DNA of 20,853 nt from an uncultured Lachnospiraceae bacterium. GTDB taxonomy: Bacteria; Bacillota; Clostridia; Lachnospirales; Lachnospiraceae. The first letter of the stretch is position 1. The number at the start of each line of letters is the position of its first letter. Position numbers and translations under genes: made by a program. This document shows positions 1 to 6,427 of the stretch, one piece after another. The DNA is taken from NCBI GenBank assembly GCA_934371475.1, contig CAKRNX010000024.1:1-20853 (forward strand), in the 5' to 3' direction. The notes beneath the pieces were generated by a model. That model was not told the DNA's origin. It did not search any database and was given only the letters and a program-made list of their open reading frames with translations.

Positions 1-64
1 TAGTTCAATGGTAGAACACCAGCCTTCCAAGCTGGATACGTGGGTTCGATTCCCATCACCCGCT
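1..64 (+). tRNA. tRNA-Gly(TCC), 5' end outside the window
   Basis: The sequence reads from tRNA position 8 onward: D arm GTTC/GAAC around AATGGTA, anticodon stem CCAGC/GCTGG with loop CTTCCAA (anticodon TCC, reading GGA), and T arm with TTCGATT. The 3' acceptor strand CACCCGC plus discriminator T closes it. The seven 5' acceptor bases (expected GCGGGTG) lie just before the window. CCA is not encoded. A short T run follows directly. Confidence in identity is high because the anticodon and both arms are intact. Confidence 0.93.
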
Positions 65-135
65 TTTTTGCTACCCGGAAATCAAATACTTGCTGCAAGA
101 ACAGGGCAGTTGCCCCGCGTGGCAGCCTTGAATCT

Positions 136-221
136 AAATCCCCGGTTTATCGTAAAGCCTTATCTGATCCGACCAATCTGGATCAGATGGAGTAGCTTGT
201 GATAGTACCGGGGATTTTTTT
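136..221 (+). terminator. Long imperfect hairpin with T run, between tRNA and the convergent ABC operon
   Basis: AAATCCCCGG (136-145) pairs with CCGGGGATTT (208-217), followed by a T run to 221. The inner part also pairs: ATCTGATCC with GGATCAGAT, and AAGC with GCTT, so the whole 86 bp folds as one long interrupted stem. It serves as a plus-strand terminator for the tRNA transcript. It also lies just beyond the 3' end of the minus-strand ATPase gene, so it may stop both convergent transcripts. The minus-strand side has only a short T stretch. Confidence 0.75.
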
Positions 222-223
222 AG

Positions 224-1300
224 TTACAAAATATAAACTCCGTTCAGGTCAAAGTTCAGTTTGGCATGTTCGCCTGCTTCGTAGATCCGCTTGTTTACCG
301 GGTTGTAGTCGGTGATCTGTACGGTTACATCGCCTACTTTTGCATGATAATACTGGTAGGATCCCATGAATGTAGAAAGGGTTACTTCGCAGTCCAGCAG
401 GCCATGCTCAGCCAGCTGTGCTGCTTCCGGACGGATGACCAGCGATGCGGTATCGCCGACAGCAGCGGAAGAATAATTGTTGACAGTCATTGCCTGGCCA
501 TTAATCAGAACGTCAGCCTTTTCACCCTGGAGTGCAGTGACTTTTGCGTCCAGGAAGTTGGCTTCGCCGATGAAATCTGCTACAAATCTGGAGTTGGGAT
601 GGTAATAGATCTCCCGCGGAGTACCGATCTGTTCCACTTTTCCTTTGCTCATAATAATGATCTTGTCGGAAATGCTCATGGCCTCTGACTGATCGTGTGT
701 GACGTAGATGGCCGTAATACCTACTTTCTGCTGAATGCGGCGGATTTCGGTGCGCATGGTCACGCGCAGTTTGGCATCCAGGTTGCTCAGGGGTTCATCA
801 AAGAGCAGCACGCCGGGTTCCAGCACCAGAGCTCTGGCCAGGGCGACACGCTGCTGCTGACCGCCGGAAAGCTGGTTGGTCATGCGGCCTTCCATGCCGC
901 CAAGTTCCACCAGTTCCAGGATATCAAGCACCTTTTTGCGGATTTCTTCTTTGGGCAGTTTGCGGATCTTGAGACCGTAAGCTACATTGTCAAAGACATT
1001 ATAATGGGGCAGCAGCGCATAGCTCTGGAACACCATGGCGGTGTCCCGCTTGTTGGGCGTCAGCGCATTGATGGGTTCGCCGCCCAGATAAATTTCGCCC
1101 TCATCCGGTGATTCAAAGCCGGCAATCATACGCAGCGTTGTGGTTTTGCCGCAGCCGGAAGGGCCGAGCAGTGTCACAAAGGTGCCGGGTTCAATATCCA
1201 GAGTGGTGTCATGCACCGCGTAAAAATCTTTTTTTGTCTTTGGGTCCTGATAAATTTTGGAGATATGCTCCAGACGGACCCCTTTCTTTTCTTTCGCCAT
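224..1300 (-). CDS. ABC transporter ATP-binding protein, iron(III)/polyamine-type importer
   Basis: This 358-residue protein is the cytoplasmic ATPase energising import by the permease and binding protein encoded just upstream. Seen: Walker A GPSGCGKTT (46-54), signature LSGGQQQR (144-151), Walker B LLFDEP (165-170), D-loop SNLDAK and H-loop His202 in THDQSEA. A C-terminal extension from about residue 240 has the position and length of the TOBE domain of MalK/PotA/FbpC ATPases. The start is fixed by an AGGAGG site a few bases upstream. It is the last gene of a minus-strand operon, about 114 nt after the permease gene. The ATPase alone does not give the substrate: Fe3+, polyamine, thiamine and phosphonate importers share this architecture. 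The fused permease and the Fbp-like binding protein favour iron(III) or a small anion. Confidence 0.9.
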   Translation of the reverse strand: MAKEKKGVRLEHISKIYQDPKTKKDFYAVHDTTLDIEPGTFVTLLGPSGCGKTTTLRMIAGFESPDEGEIYLGGEPINALTPNKRDTAMVFQSYALLPHYNVFDNVAYGLKIRKLPKEEIRKKVLDILELVELGGMEGRMTNQLSGGQQQRVALARALVLEPGVLLFDEPLSNLDAKLRVTMRTEIRRIQQKVGITAIYVTHDQSEAMSISDKIIIMSKGKVEQIGTPREIYYHPNSRFVADFIGEANFLDAKVTALQGEKADVLINGQAMTVNNYSSAAVGDTASLVIRPEAAQLAEHGLLDCEVTLSTFMGSYQYYHAKVGDVTVQITDYNPVNKRIYEAGEHAKLNFDLNGVYIL

Positions 1301-1414
1301 GACAGTTTCCTCCTGTATGTTGAGAATGTTTCTGTTCAGAAATGCTCCGGCAAGTAAAGCCCTGGATTTCGCTGTAAAAAGTGATAAACAGGGAGACTTG
1401 TCTGATGAGCTGAC

Positions 1415-3124
1415 TTAGTCAGTTTCCTTAATTTTGCGGCTGGTGCCGAACAGTTTGATCAGACCGTTCATGATCAGAACCATGCCGTAGGTGATAATAA
1501 TCAGCACGGTAGCGTAAGCGCAGGCTACGCCGTAGTTGCCCTTTTCCGCCTGTTCATTGATCTGACAGGTAATCAGAAGGAACTGCGGAGTCACCAGCAG
1601 AATGATGGCGGAGATAGCGGTAATGCTTCGCACGAAGGCGGTGACAAGTCCGCTGAAGAAAGAGTCCTTAATCAGCGGCAGCGTAACGGTAAAAAATACC
1701 CGTGCGGAGTTGGCGCCCATATCGTAGGCTGATTCTTCGATGGAAGGATCGATCTGGCGTAAGGCGGAGATGCCGCTTCTGGTACCGGTAGGCAGACTTC
1801 GGACAATAAATACAATAATCAGGATCGTGCCGGTGCCGTAAAGTCCGCTCATGAGTCCGGAGCGGAACAGCCCGTTGGCAAAACCGCGGATGTAGCCGAT
1901 GCCGAGCACTGTGCCGGGAACTGCCATGGCCAGCATGGAGACAAACTCAATAAAGGCCTTGGAGCGGAATTTCTTTTTCACCACCAGATAGGAAATGACC
2001 ATGGACAGCAGGGCTGTCAGAGGCGCTGCAATCAGCGACAGTACGAAGGAATCCTTAAAAGCCTTCAGTCCGCTGGTCTTAAACATATACTGGAACCATT
2101 TCAGGCTCAGGGAATAATCGCGTCCCCATAGAGTAAAGAGAGCGCCGAACGGAACCATGATGTACATCAGAACAACAAAAGCCGCAGCCAGACCGCAGAA
2201 GAGAGTCAGCGGAACGGTCACAGTTTTGTCAGTGATGGGCATCCGGGCCCGGGAAGCTTTGCCGGTGAGGGTGGCCGCAGTCTTTTTTTCGAGATAATAC
2301 TTCTGGATCAGGAACAGCACAAGAGTCAGAGACAGCAGTACCACGGACATGGCAGCGGCACCGGTGGAATCGTAGGCACCTGTCACCTGCAGATAGATCG
2401 TGGTGGCCAGGGTATCGAAAGAACCGCCGATCAGCATGGGGTTGGCAAAATCTGCGACCGATTCAATAAAGGTAACGAGAAATGCGTTGCCAAGTCCCGG
2501 AAGCATCAGGGGCAGTGTAACGCTGGTAAATACTTTCCAGCGGCTGGCGCCCATATCGCGGGTTGCCTCTTCCAGCGAAGGATCAATATTTTTGAGCAGG
2601 CCCTTGAGCATCAGGTAACAGACCGGGAAAAAGGTCAGTGTCTGTACAATGGCAATGCCGCCAAGGCCATACACGTTGGAGTCATAGATTCCCAGCAGCT
2701 TTCTGGTGATCAGTCCGCTACGTCCGAACAGCATGATCATGGACAGCGACAGTACGAAAGGCGGGGATACGACGGGAAGCATGGACACGACGTGGAACAG
2801 CTTCTCCAGAATTTTGGTTTTTACTTTGACATAGACTTCCACATAGGCAAACAGCAGTCCGATCACGGTGGAAGCCAGCCCGGTGATGACTCCCAGCACC
2901 ACGGTATTTTTGAAGGCGGTGCGGAAGCGGTCCATGCTGAGCACTCTGCGGAATACGTCAAGAGTGACGGTACCATCGGTATAAAAACTGTCAACCAGGA
3001 GCATCAGCAGAGGATAGAGAATAAAAAGTAAAAGAAATACGAGCAAAACGGCAATCATGCCAACCAGAATAGGATCTGAAAAGAACTTCTTCCGCTCCAG
3101 GTCAGCCTTTTGAGTTCTAGCCAT
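1415..3124 (-). CDS. ABC transporter permease, fused two-domain (FbpB/ThiP-like)
   Basis: This 569-residue integral membrane protein carries two homologous permease halves in one chain, the arrangement of FbpB and ThiP. Each half has its EAA coupling loop: EEATRDMGASRW near 185-196 and EESAYDMGANSA near 463-474. Both are followed by TLPL and contact the ATPase. Many hydrophobic segments are visible, the first at about 18-42, compatible with six helices per half. The ATG at 3124 was chosen over an upstream in-frame ATG because AAAGGAG sits 7-8 nt before it and MARTQ begins a normal charged cytoplasmic N-terminus. It lies 63 nt downstream of the binding-protein gene, across a hairpin. The substrate is inferred only. 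Confidence 0.9.
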   Translation of the reverse strand: MARTQKADLERKKFFSDPILVGMIAVLLVFLLLFILYPLLMLLVDSFYTDGTVTLDVFRRVLSMDRFRTAFKNTVVLGVITGLASTVIGLLFAYVEVYVKVKTKILEKLFHVVSMLPVVSPPFVLSLSMIMLFGRSGLITRKLLGIYDSNVYGLGGIAIVQTLTFFPVCYLMLKGLLKNIDPSLEEATRDMGASRWKVFTSVTLPLMLPGLGNAFLVTFIESVADFANPMLIGGSFDTLATTIYLQVTGAYDSTGAAAMSVVLLSLTLVLFLIQKYYLEKKTAATLTGKASRARMPITDKTVTVPLTLFCGLAAAFVVLMYIMVPFGALFTLWGRDYSLSLKWFQYMFKTSGLKAFKDSFVLSLIAAPLTALLSMVISYLVVKKKFRSKAFIEFVSMLAMAVPGTVLGIGYIRGFANGLFRSGLMSGLYGTGTILIIVFIVRSLPTGTRSGISALRQIDPSIEESAYDMGANSARVFFTVTLPLIKDSFFSGLVTAFVRSITAISAIILLVTPQFLLITCQINEQAEKGNYGVACAYATVLIIITYGMVLIMNGLIKLFGTSRKIKETD

Positions 3125-3147
3125 AAGTTCTCCTTTCTGCAAAAGGA

Positions 3148-3170
3148 AAGGGGATGTCGCCATCCCCCTT
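3148..3170 (-). terminator. Intercistronic hairpin between binding-protein and permease genes
   Basis: On the minus strand AAGGGGGATG and CATCCCCTT flank a GCGA loop, followed by the pyrimidine-rich TTCCTTTT. This resembles a leaky terminator or an mRNA-stabilising 3' hairpin. Such hairpins after the binding-protein gene are common in ABC importer operons and give more binding protein than permease. The function here is inferred from position. Confidence 0.6.
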
Positions 3171-3187
3171 CTCAATCATAAACTGGT

Positions 3188-4282
3188 TTATTCTGTCTGG
3201 AAACGAGAGTCTGCGGAGTCTCCGAGAGCTGCGAAGAAATCTTCCACATACTGTGCAATGTTGTTCTTGGCATCTTCGAAGTCATAATCAATGGTGTTAT
3301 TCATATCCAGGCCAAATTCTGCTGCTTCTTCCGGCTGTGTTGCATTGGAGATTACCAGGAACTGATAGGAACCGTTCTCTTTGGCAATGTCCACACAGTC
3401 AGGACTCAGAGCGTATTCAATCCACAGCTTGGCAGCGTTGGGATGAGCACATCCTTTGAAGATTGCGGTAGCGCCGATCTCGTAGGAAGTGCCGTCCTCG
3501 GGAACGACCAGCTGAATGTTGTCGTAGCCCTGCAGGATCTGGTAGATGCCGTCGTGCAGGAAACCAACACCGATCACACACTCGCCGGGGCCTACCATTT
3601 TGGAGGGGCCGGAACCGGATTTGGTGTACTGAGATACGTTCTGGTCAAGTTTCTTGAAATATTCCATTGCCTCATCGTGGCCCTTCATCTGTACCATCGT
3701 GTTGATGATCAGCTTAGCTGTACCGGCGGTATTGGGGTTGGAGAGCATGATCAGACCTTTGTATTCTTCTTTGGTCAGATCATCCCATGTCTTGGGAGCT
3801 TCGAGACCCAGACGGTCCAGCTCTTCGGTATTTACCATAAATCCCAGGATGCCTTTGTAGATGCCGTACCAGCAGTTGGTGGGATCTTTGTAGTCGTCGG
3901 AGATCAGGTTGGCAGCGTTGATTGCCTCATACGGCTCAAGCAGGCCGTCTGCGACTGCCTCGTTGTAGGGGTCTGTCGTGCCGCCGAACCACACGTCGCC
4001 TGAAGGGTTACCGGCTTCTTCAGAGATCTTGGTGTATACTTCGGAAGTGGAAAGTCTCTGATAGCTTACCTTAATGTCATACATACTTTCAAATTTCTGG
4101 CAGGCTGCGGAAAGATATTCTTCTTCGCAGGAACCGTAAACGGTCAGTTCGCCTTCTTCTTTGGCAGCCTCGATCAGGCTGTCCATCTCGGGAGAAGCTT
4201 CCTCAGCCATAGTAGCCGGGGCAAAGCTGAACAGACTCAGTGCCATTGTGCATGCCAGTGCAAGTGATAATTTTCTTTTCAT
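3188..4282 (-). CDS. Extracellular solute-binding protein of ABC importer (Fbp/AfuA-like)
   Basis: This 364-residue exported binding protein is the first gene of the importer operon. A Sec signal peptide is visible (MKRK, hydrophobic stretch, likely cleavage after A26 in ATMA-EE). There is no lipobox in a normal position, which is odd for a Gram-positive binding protein, although a Cys does follow LALA at 11. Mature residues ELTVYGSCEEEY, GDVWFGGT and ANLISDDYKD and the overall layout resemble the iron(III)-binding FbpA/AfuA family. I did not identify the iron-coordinating tyrosine pair with certainty. The start is at 4282 because GGAGGG lies 6 nt upstream; an in-frame ATG 12 codons earlier has no such site. 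It could instead bind a phosphonate or polyamine. Confidence 0.85.
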   Translation of the reverse strand: MKRKLSLALACTMALSLFSFAPATMAEEASPEMDSLIEAAKEEGELTVYGSCEEEYLSAACQKFESMYDIKVSYQRLSTSEVYTKISEEAGNPSGDVWFGGTTDPYNEAVADGLLEPYEAINAANLISDDYKDPTNCWYGIYKGILGFMVNTEELDRLGLEAPKTWDDLTKEEYKGLIMLSNPNTAGTAKLIINTMVQMKGHDEAMEYFKKLDQNVSQYTKSGSGPSKMVGPGECVIGVGFLHDGIYQILQGYDNIQLVVPEDGTSYEIGATAIFKGCAHPNAAKLWIEYALSPDCVDIAKENGSYQFLVISNATQPEEAAEFGLDMNNTIDYDFEDAKNNIAQYVEDFFAALGDSADSRFQTE

Positions 4283-4322
4283 GTAAAACCCTCCGTTCTT
4301 GTTATTTTGTAAAACCAATGTG

Positions 4323-4351
4323 ATTATAACATAAATCTATAAAAAATAAAC
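4323..4351 (-). promoter_or_regulatory. Promoter of the ABC importer operon (extended -10)
   Basis: On the minus strand TGTTATAAT forms an extended -10 (hexamer TATAAT at 4323-4328). The -35 is poor (GTTTAT at 17-nt spacing), which is tolerated with an extended -10. It lies about 40 nt upstream of the start codon at 4282, and the surroundings are AT-rich. Confidence 0.6.
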
Positions 4352-4580
4352 AGAAAAATAAAGAAAAATATACATTTCATATAAAAATAAAATGAGAGAA
4401 GTGAGATAAAGTTGGTGAAAATATGAAAAAATATATAAAAAAAGAAATATAAATAGATAATAAAACTAAAAAATACGGAACTCAAGGGAAATGACACAAA
4501 AAATATATAATGAAAAAGACAGATGGGATACTCTGTTGTCGGCAGAGGAGGTCCTGAGTTAAGGATTGGCTGCGTAATGA

Positions 4581-4630
4581 TAAAAAAATGTTATATTTAA
4601 GTACAAAAGCAGGCACAGATCGTGTATACT
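4581..4630 (+). promoter_or_regulatory. Promoter module of paralogue 1, shared with paralogue 2
   Basis: TATACT (4625-4630) is a good -10, with TACAAA (4602-4607) a weak -35 at 17 nt. The 50 bp from TAAAAAAATG to TATACT is nearly identical, with the same spacing, at 8608-8657 before the second paralogue. This conservation supports function. The predicted start near 4637 falls just before repeat A copy 1. Confidence 0.55.
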
Positions 4631-4640
4631 GGCTGTGACA

Positions 4641-4794
4641 TATCAGATGTGAAGTGACTCCAGCTTCTGCAAGTGGCGAGAAACAAATCAGTATCAGTGG
4701 TGGGAGTCAATCCCCATCTGATATAGCTTTCGACAGAACAGCAGAGGTGCGCAGGAGAAATATGTCATGCAGATGCATTCTTGAAAATTTCCGG
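4641..4794 (+). repeat. Repeat A, copy 1 (structured leader element)
   Basis: TATCAGATG (4641-4649) pairs with CATCTGATA (4715-4723). Inside, TGACTCC pairs with GGAGTCA, and a small local hairpin lies around CTTCTGCAAG. The tail runs through GCAGAGGTGCGCAG to CATTCTTGAA but lacks the second arm of the large palindrome found in copy 2. It forms most of the roughly 205-nt 5' leader of the gene at 4842 if the upstream promoter is used. Confidence 0.85.
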
Positions 4795-4841
4795 GAAGTG
4801 AGAGTTCTGGAAAAGGCTGAGTTTCAGAAGGGAGAAAGAGT

Positions 4842-5633
4842 ATGAGAAAAAGAATATTATGTGTACTTGCGGGAGCAGCACTGCTGGCTGTTACTCCGGT
4901 GTGCAGTCTGGCCGCAGAGTCTGCAGCAGAGGAGACTTTAGAAACAAAGATGGAAGGTGACGGATTTGATACGCCCGAGGAGGCACTGACAGCTTATATT
5001 GAAGCATTTAAGAAAATGGACATGAACGGAATGATTTCCGTCTATGCGATGGAAAGCTTCCTGGAGAATCTGGATCTGGAGGCATTGGTAGAGAAGCAGT
5101 AGGTATATTCTTCCAGAACTCGTTACAATTATATTCCCCAGGAAAATCCGTATGCATCCGCGCTGAATCTGGAAAAACGGCGCAGCTGGATTACAGATCT
5201 GGTGCAGCAGCAGTATGTGACTCTGATCGGGTCCGGACTGTATACAGAGTATCCGGGAATGATGATTCAGGTGAAAGATTTTGGGGATGCCCAAAATCTG
5301 CTGGATACGATTTTTCCGGAAAAGGAACAGGGATTTCTTGAAAATCTGAACCTGATGCAGTTTATTGATCCGGGCGTTCTGAGCGAGAACGATTTATCAG
5401 AAACATTTCGGGAGAAAAAAATAGAAGAAAATTGCAGCATGTACGGAGCGGAGGATTATCAGTGTGTTGCGGCCTCCCTGCAGCTGGATGGGAAAAACTG
5501 GCTGATAACCTTTGACACGATAAAATACGGCGGCAGATGGTATCTGGCTGAGCCGGGAGGAATCATCGGAATGCAGATGGGCATTACAGCAGAGAGCGGT
5601 GTGTCAGAAGTGACGGGACTAAATCTGGATTAG
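4842..5633 (+). pseudogene. Secreted NTF2-like-looking protein, paralogue 1, interrupted by one in-frame TAG
   Basis: This would be a 263-residue exported protein matching the length of the intact 266-residue paralogue at 12852. Seen: signal peptide (MRKRILCVLAG, end near SLAAES), then GDGFDTPEEALTAYIEAFK and DMNGMISVYAMESF, the family motif. Codon 87 is TAG (5100-5102) after VEKQ. The same frame then continues without any shift through ALNLEKRR, YVTLIGSGLYTE and AASLQLDGKNWLITFD to GGRWYL and TAG at 5631-5633. AAGGGAG lies 6 nt before the ATG. The product would be an 86-residue exported fragment unless TAG is suppressed or restart occurs at a GTG (5202). The reading frame past the stop is well conserved, so the mutation is recent, or a sequencing or strain variant. 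The biochemical role of the family is unknown. Confidence 0.8.
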
Positions 5634-5666
5634 AAAATCAAAGCATTGATTACGCAGTGAGAATCC

Positions 5667-5695
5667 TTGACAAACAGGGAAAGTCAGGGTATAAG
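5667..5695 (+). promoter_or_regulatory. csoR promoter
   Basis: A consensus -35 TTGACA (5667-5672), a 17-nt spacer and TATAAG (5690-5695) lie 34 nt upstream of the csoR start. The -10 is followed within 7 nt by the palindrome expected to bind CsoR. Confidence 0.8.
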
Positions 5696-5701
5696 TAGGA
5701 T

Positions 5702-5713
5702 ACCCATATGGGT
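5702..5713 (+). promoter_or_regulatory. Putative CsoR operator at csoR
   Basis: ACCCATATGGGT is a perfect 12-bp palindrome at the expected transcription start, between the -10 and the AAGGAGG ribosome site. Known CsoR sites are GC-flanked, A/T-centred palindromes of this kind, so autorepression relieved by Cu(I) is likely. The assignment rests on position and symmetry. Confidence 0.6.
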
Positions 5714-5728
5714 TAAGGAGGAAATAGA

Positions 5729-6004
5729 ATGAAACAGTGTATGGATGCGGATAATCTGCACCGCAGGCTCAGAAAGATTATTGGCCAGGTACAGGCGATT
5801 GACCGCATGATTGATGAGGATGTGCCCTGTGAGGATGTCCTTTCACAGATCAATGCTGCCAAGTCGGCGCTGAATGGCTGCGGAAAGGTCGTGCTGGAAG
5901 GCCATATCAAGCATTGCGTGAGAGACGGTATCGAGCACGGAGATGCGGACAAGACAATCGAGAGCTTTACAAAAGCGGTAGAGCGCTTCGCAAATATGCA
6001 GTGA
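5729..6004 (+). CDS. csoR: Copper-sensing repressor CsoR (DUF156 family)
   Basis: This 91-residue all-helical cytoplasmic repressor is expected to release DNA on binding Cu(I). The copper ligands are seen with family spacing: Cys34, His59 and Cys63, equivalent to the Cys-x24-His-x3-Cys of CsoR. The N-terminal LHRRLRKIIGQVQAIDRMI segment is the family's DNA-contacting region. Cys34 plus the retained His59 separate it from RcnR (nickel, His at the first position) and CstR (persulfide, no His). AAGGAGG is 7 nt upstream of the ATG. It has its own promoter with an operator-like palindrome, and a P-type metal ATPase lies downstream under a second CsoR-like site. That neighbourhood makes the pair a self-regulated metal efflux unit. 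Confidence 0.9.
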   Translation: MKQCMDADNLHRRLRKIIGQVQAIDRMIDEDVPCEDVLSQINAAKSALNGCGKVVLEGHIKHCVRDGIEHGDADKTIESFTKAVERFANMQ

Positions 6005-6304
6005 TCCGGGAAAGGGTGAGAAAAAGCGGTCTGTTTTGCGGCACAGGGCTTGCCCGATCAAAGAAGATATGCGATTGTTTTAAAAGAAAAGGAAATAAAG
6101 GTAAAGTATTACTTGAACCGCGTATGAAAGCTGATGACTTCTGCGAGAAAATAAACGCAGATAGTGTCAGCTTTTTCTTCGTGTATAAGAAGGATTTTTA
6201 TGTTATGGAGTCGCTGATTCTGATTGTTGGCATGTCTGTGGGCTGGATCAGTCAGTATTGAGAAAAAAAGTCGGTTTTCGGACTGTCTTTTCTTTTTTAC
6301 CTGC

Positions 6305-6334
6305 TTGACAAACATATACCCCTATACGTATATT
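6305..6334 (+). promoter_or_regulatory. Promoter of the metal ATPase gene
   Basis: TTGACA (6305-6310), an 18-nt spacer and TATATT (6329-6334) form a good vegetative promoter. The spacer contains ATACCCCTATACGTAT, a half-palindromic sequence resembling the csoR operator, so repressor binding there would block the polymerase directly. Confidence 0.7.
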
Positions 6335-6340
6335 AACAGC

Positions 6341-6356
6341 ATACCTGTATAGGTAT
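6341..6356 (+). promoter_or_regulatory. Second CsoR-like operator before the ATPase
   Basis: ATACCT (6341-6346) and AGGTAT (6351-6356) are perfect inverted arms around GTAT, just after the -10. Together with the site in the promoter spacer it gives two adjacent operator-like elements, against one at csoR. Confidence 0.5.
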
Positions 6357-6427
6357 AAAACGAGAGCTGGATGCATCTGCTTAGTCATGAATTTTAAATG
6401 TGCAGATCATAGAGGAGGTTTATTACA

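Larger units (their letters stand above)
4283..4841. other. Divergent intergenic region, 559 bp, AT-rich left half and repeat-bearing right half
   Basis: No credible gene is present. From 4283 to about 4520 the DNA is very AT-rich and holds the minus-strand promoter of the importer operon. From 4581 it holds the plus-strand promoter of the gene at 4842, then repeat A copy 1 and a non-repeated leader with the ribosome binding site. A 63-codon open frame at 4654-4845 lies within the repeat and is not believed. Confidence 0.7.
6005..6427 (+). other. csoR-ATPase intergenic region (423 bp), no convincing gene
   Basis: It contains an open frame of 45 codons from ATG 6124 to TGA 6261 (MKADDFCEKINADS to WISQY). 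Its hydrophobic end MESLILIVGMSVGW could restart at 6205 behind AAGAAGGA. No start has a well-placed ribosome site, so this is not called a gene. A weak stem AGTC/GACT (6269-6284) followed by TTTTCTTTTTT may end csoR transcription. The ATPase promoter and operators occupy 6305-6356, and GAGGAGG lies before the ATG at 6428. Confidence 0.5.

Noticed and set aside
64..69. T run directly after the tRNA as a terminator
   Set aside because: No hairpin precedes it other than the tRNA itself; the 136-221 hairpin is a far better candidate.
3443..4003. 186-codon plus-strand frame opposite the binding protein gene
   Set aside because: It is antisense to a well-supported gene, with no ribosome site and no recognisable domain.
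4654..4845. 63-codon open frame upstream of paralogue 1
   Set aside because: It is made of repeat A sequence; there is no ribosome site and no similar frame is kept in the other copies.
6124..6261. Possible 45-residue small protein with hydrophobic end between csoR and the ATPase
   Set aside because: No well-placed ribosome site for 6124. The 6205 start has AAGAAGGA at long spacing and would give only 18 residues. Kept as a note, not a gene.
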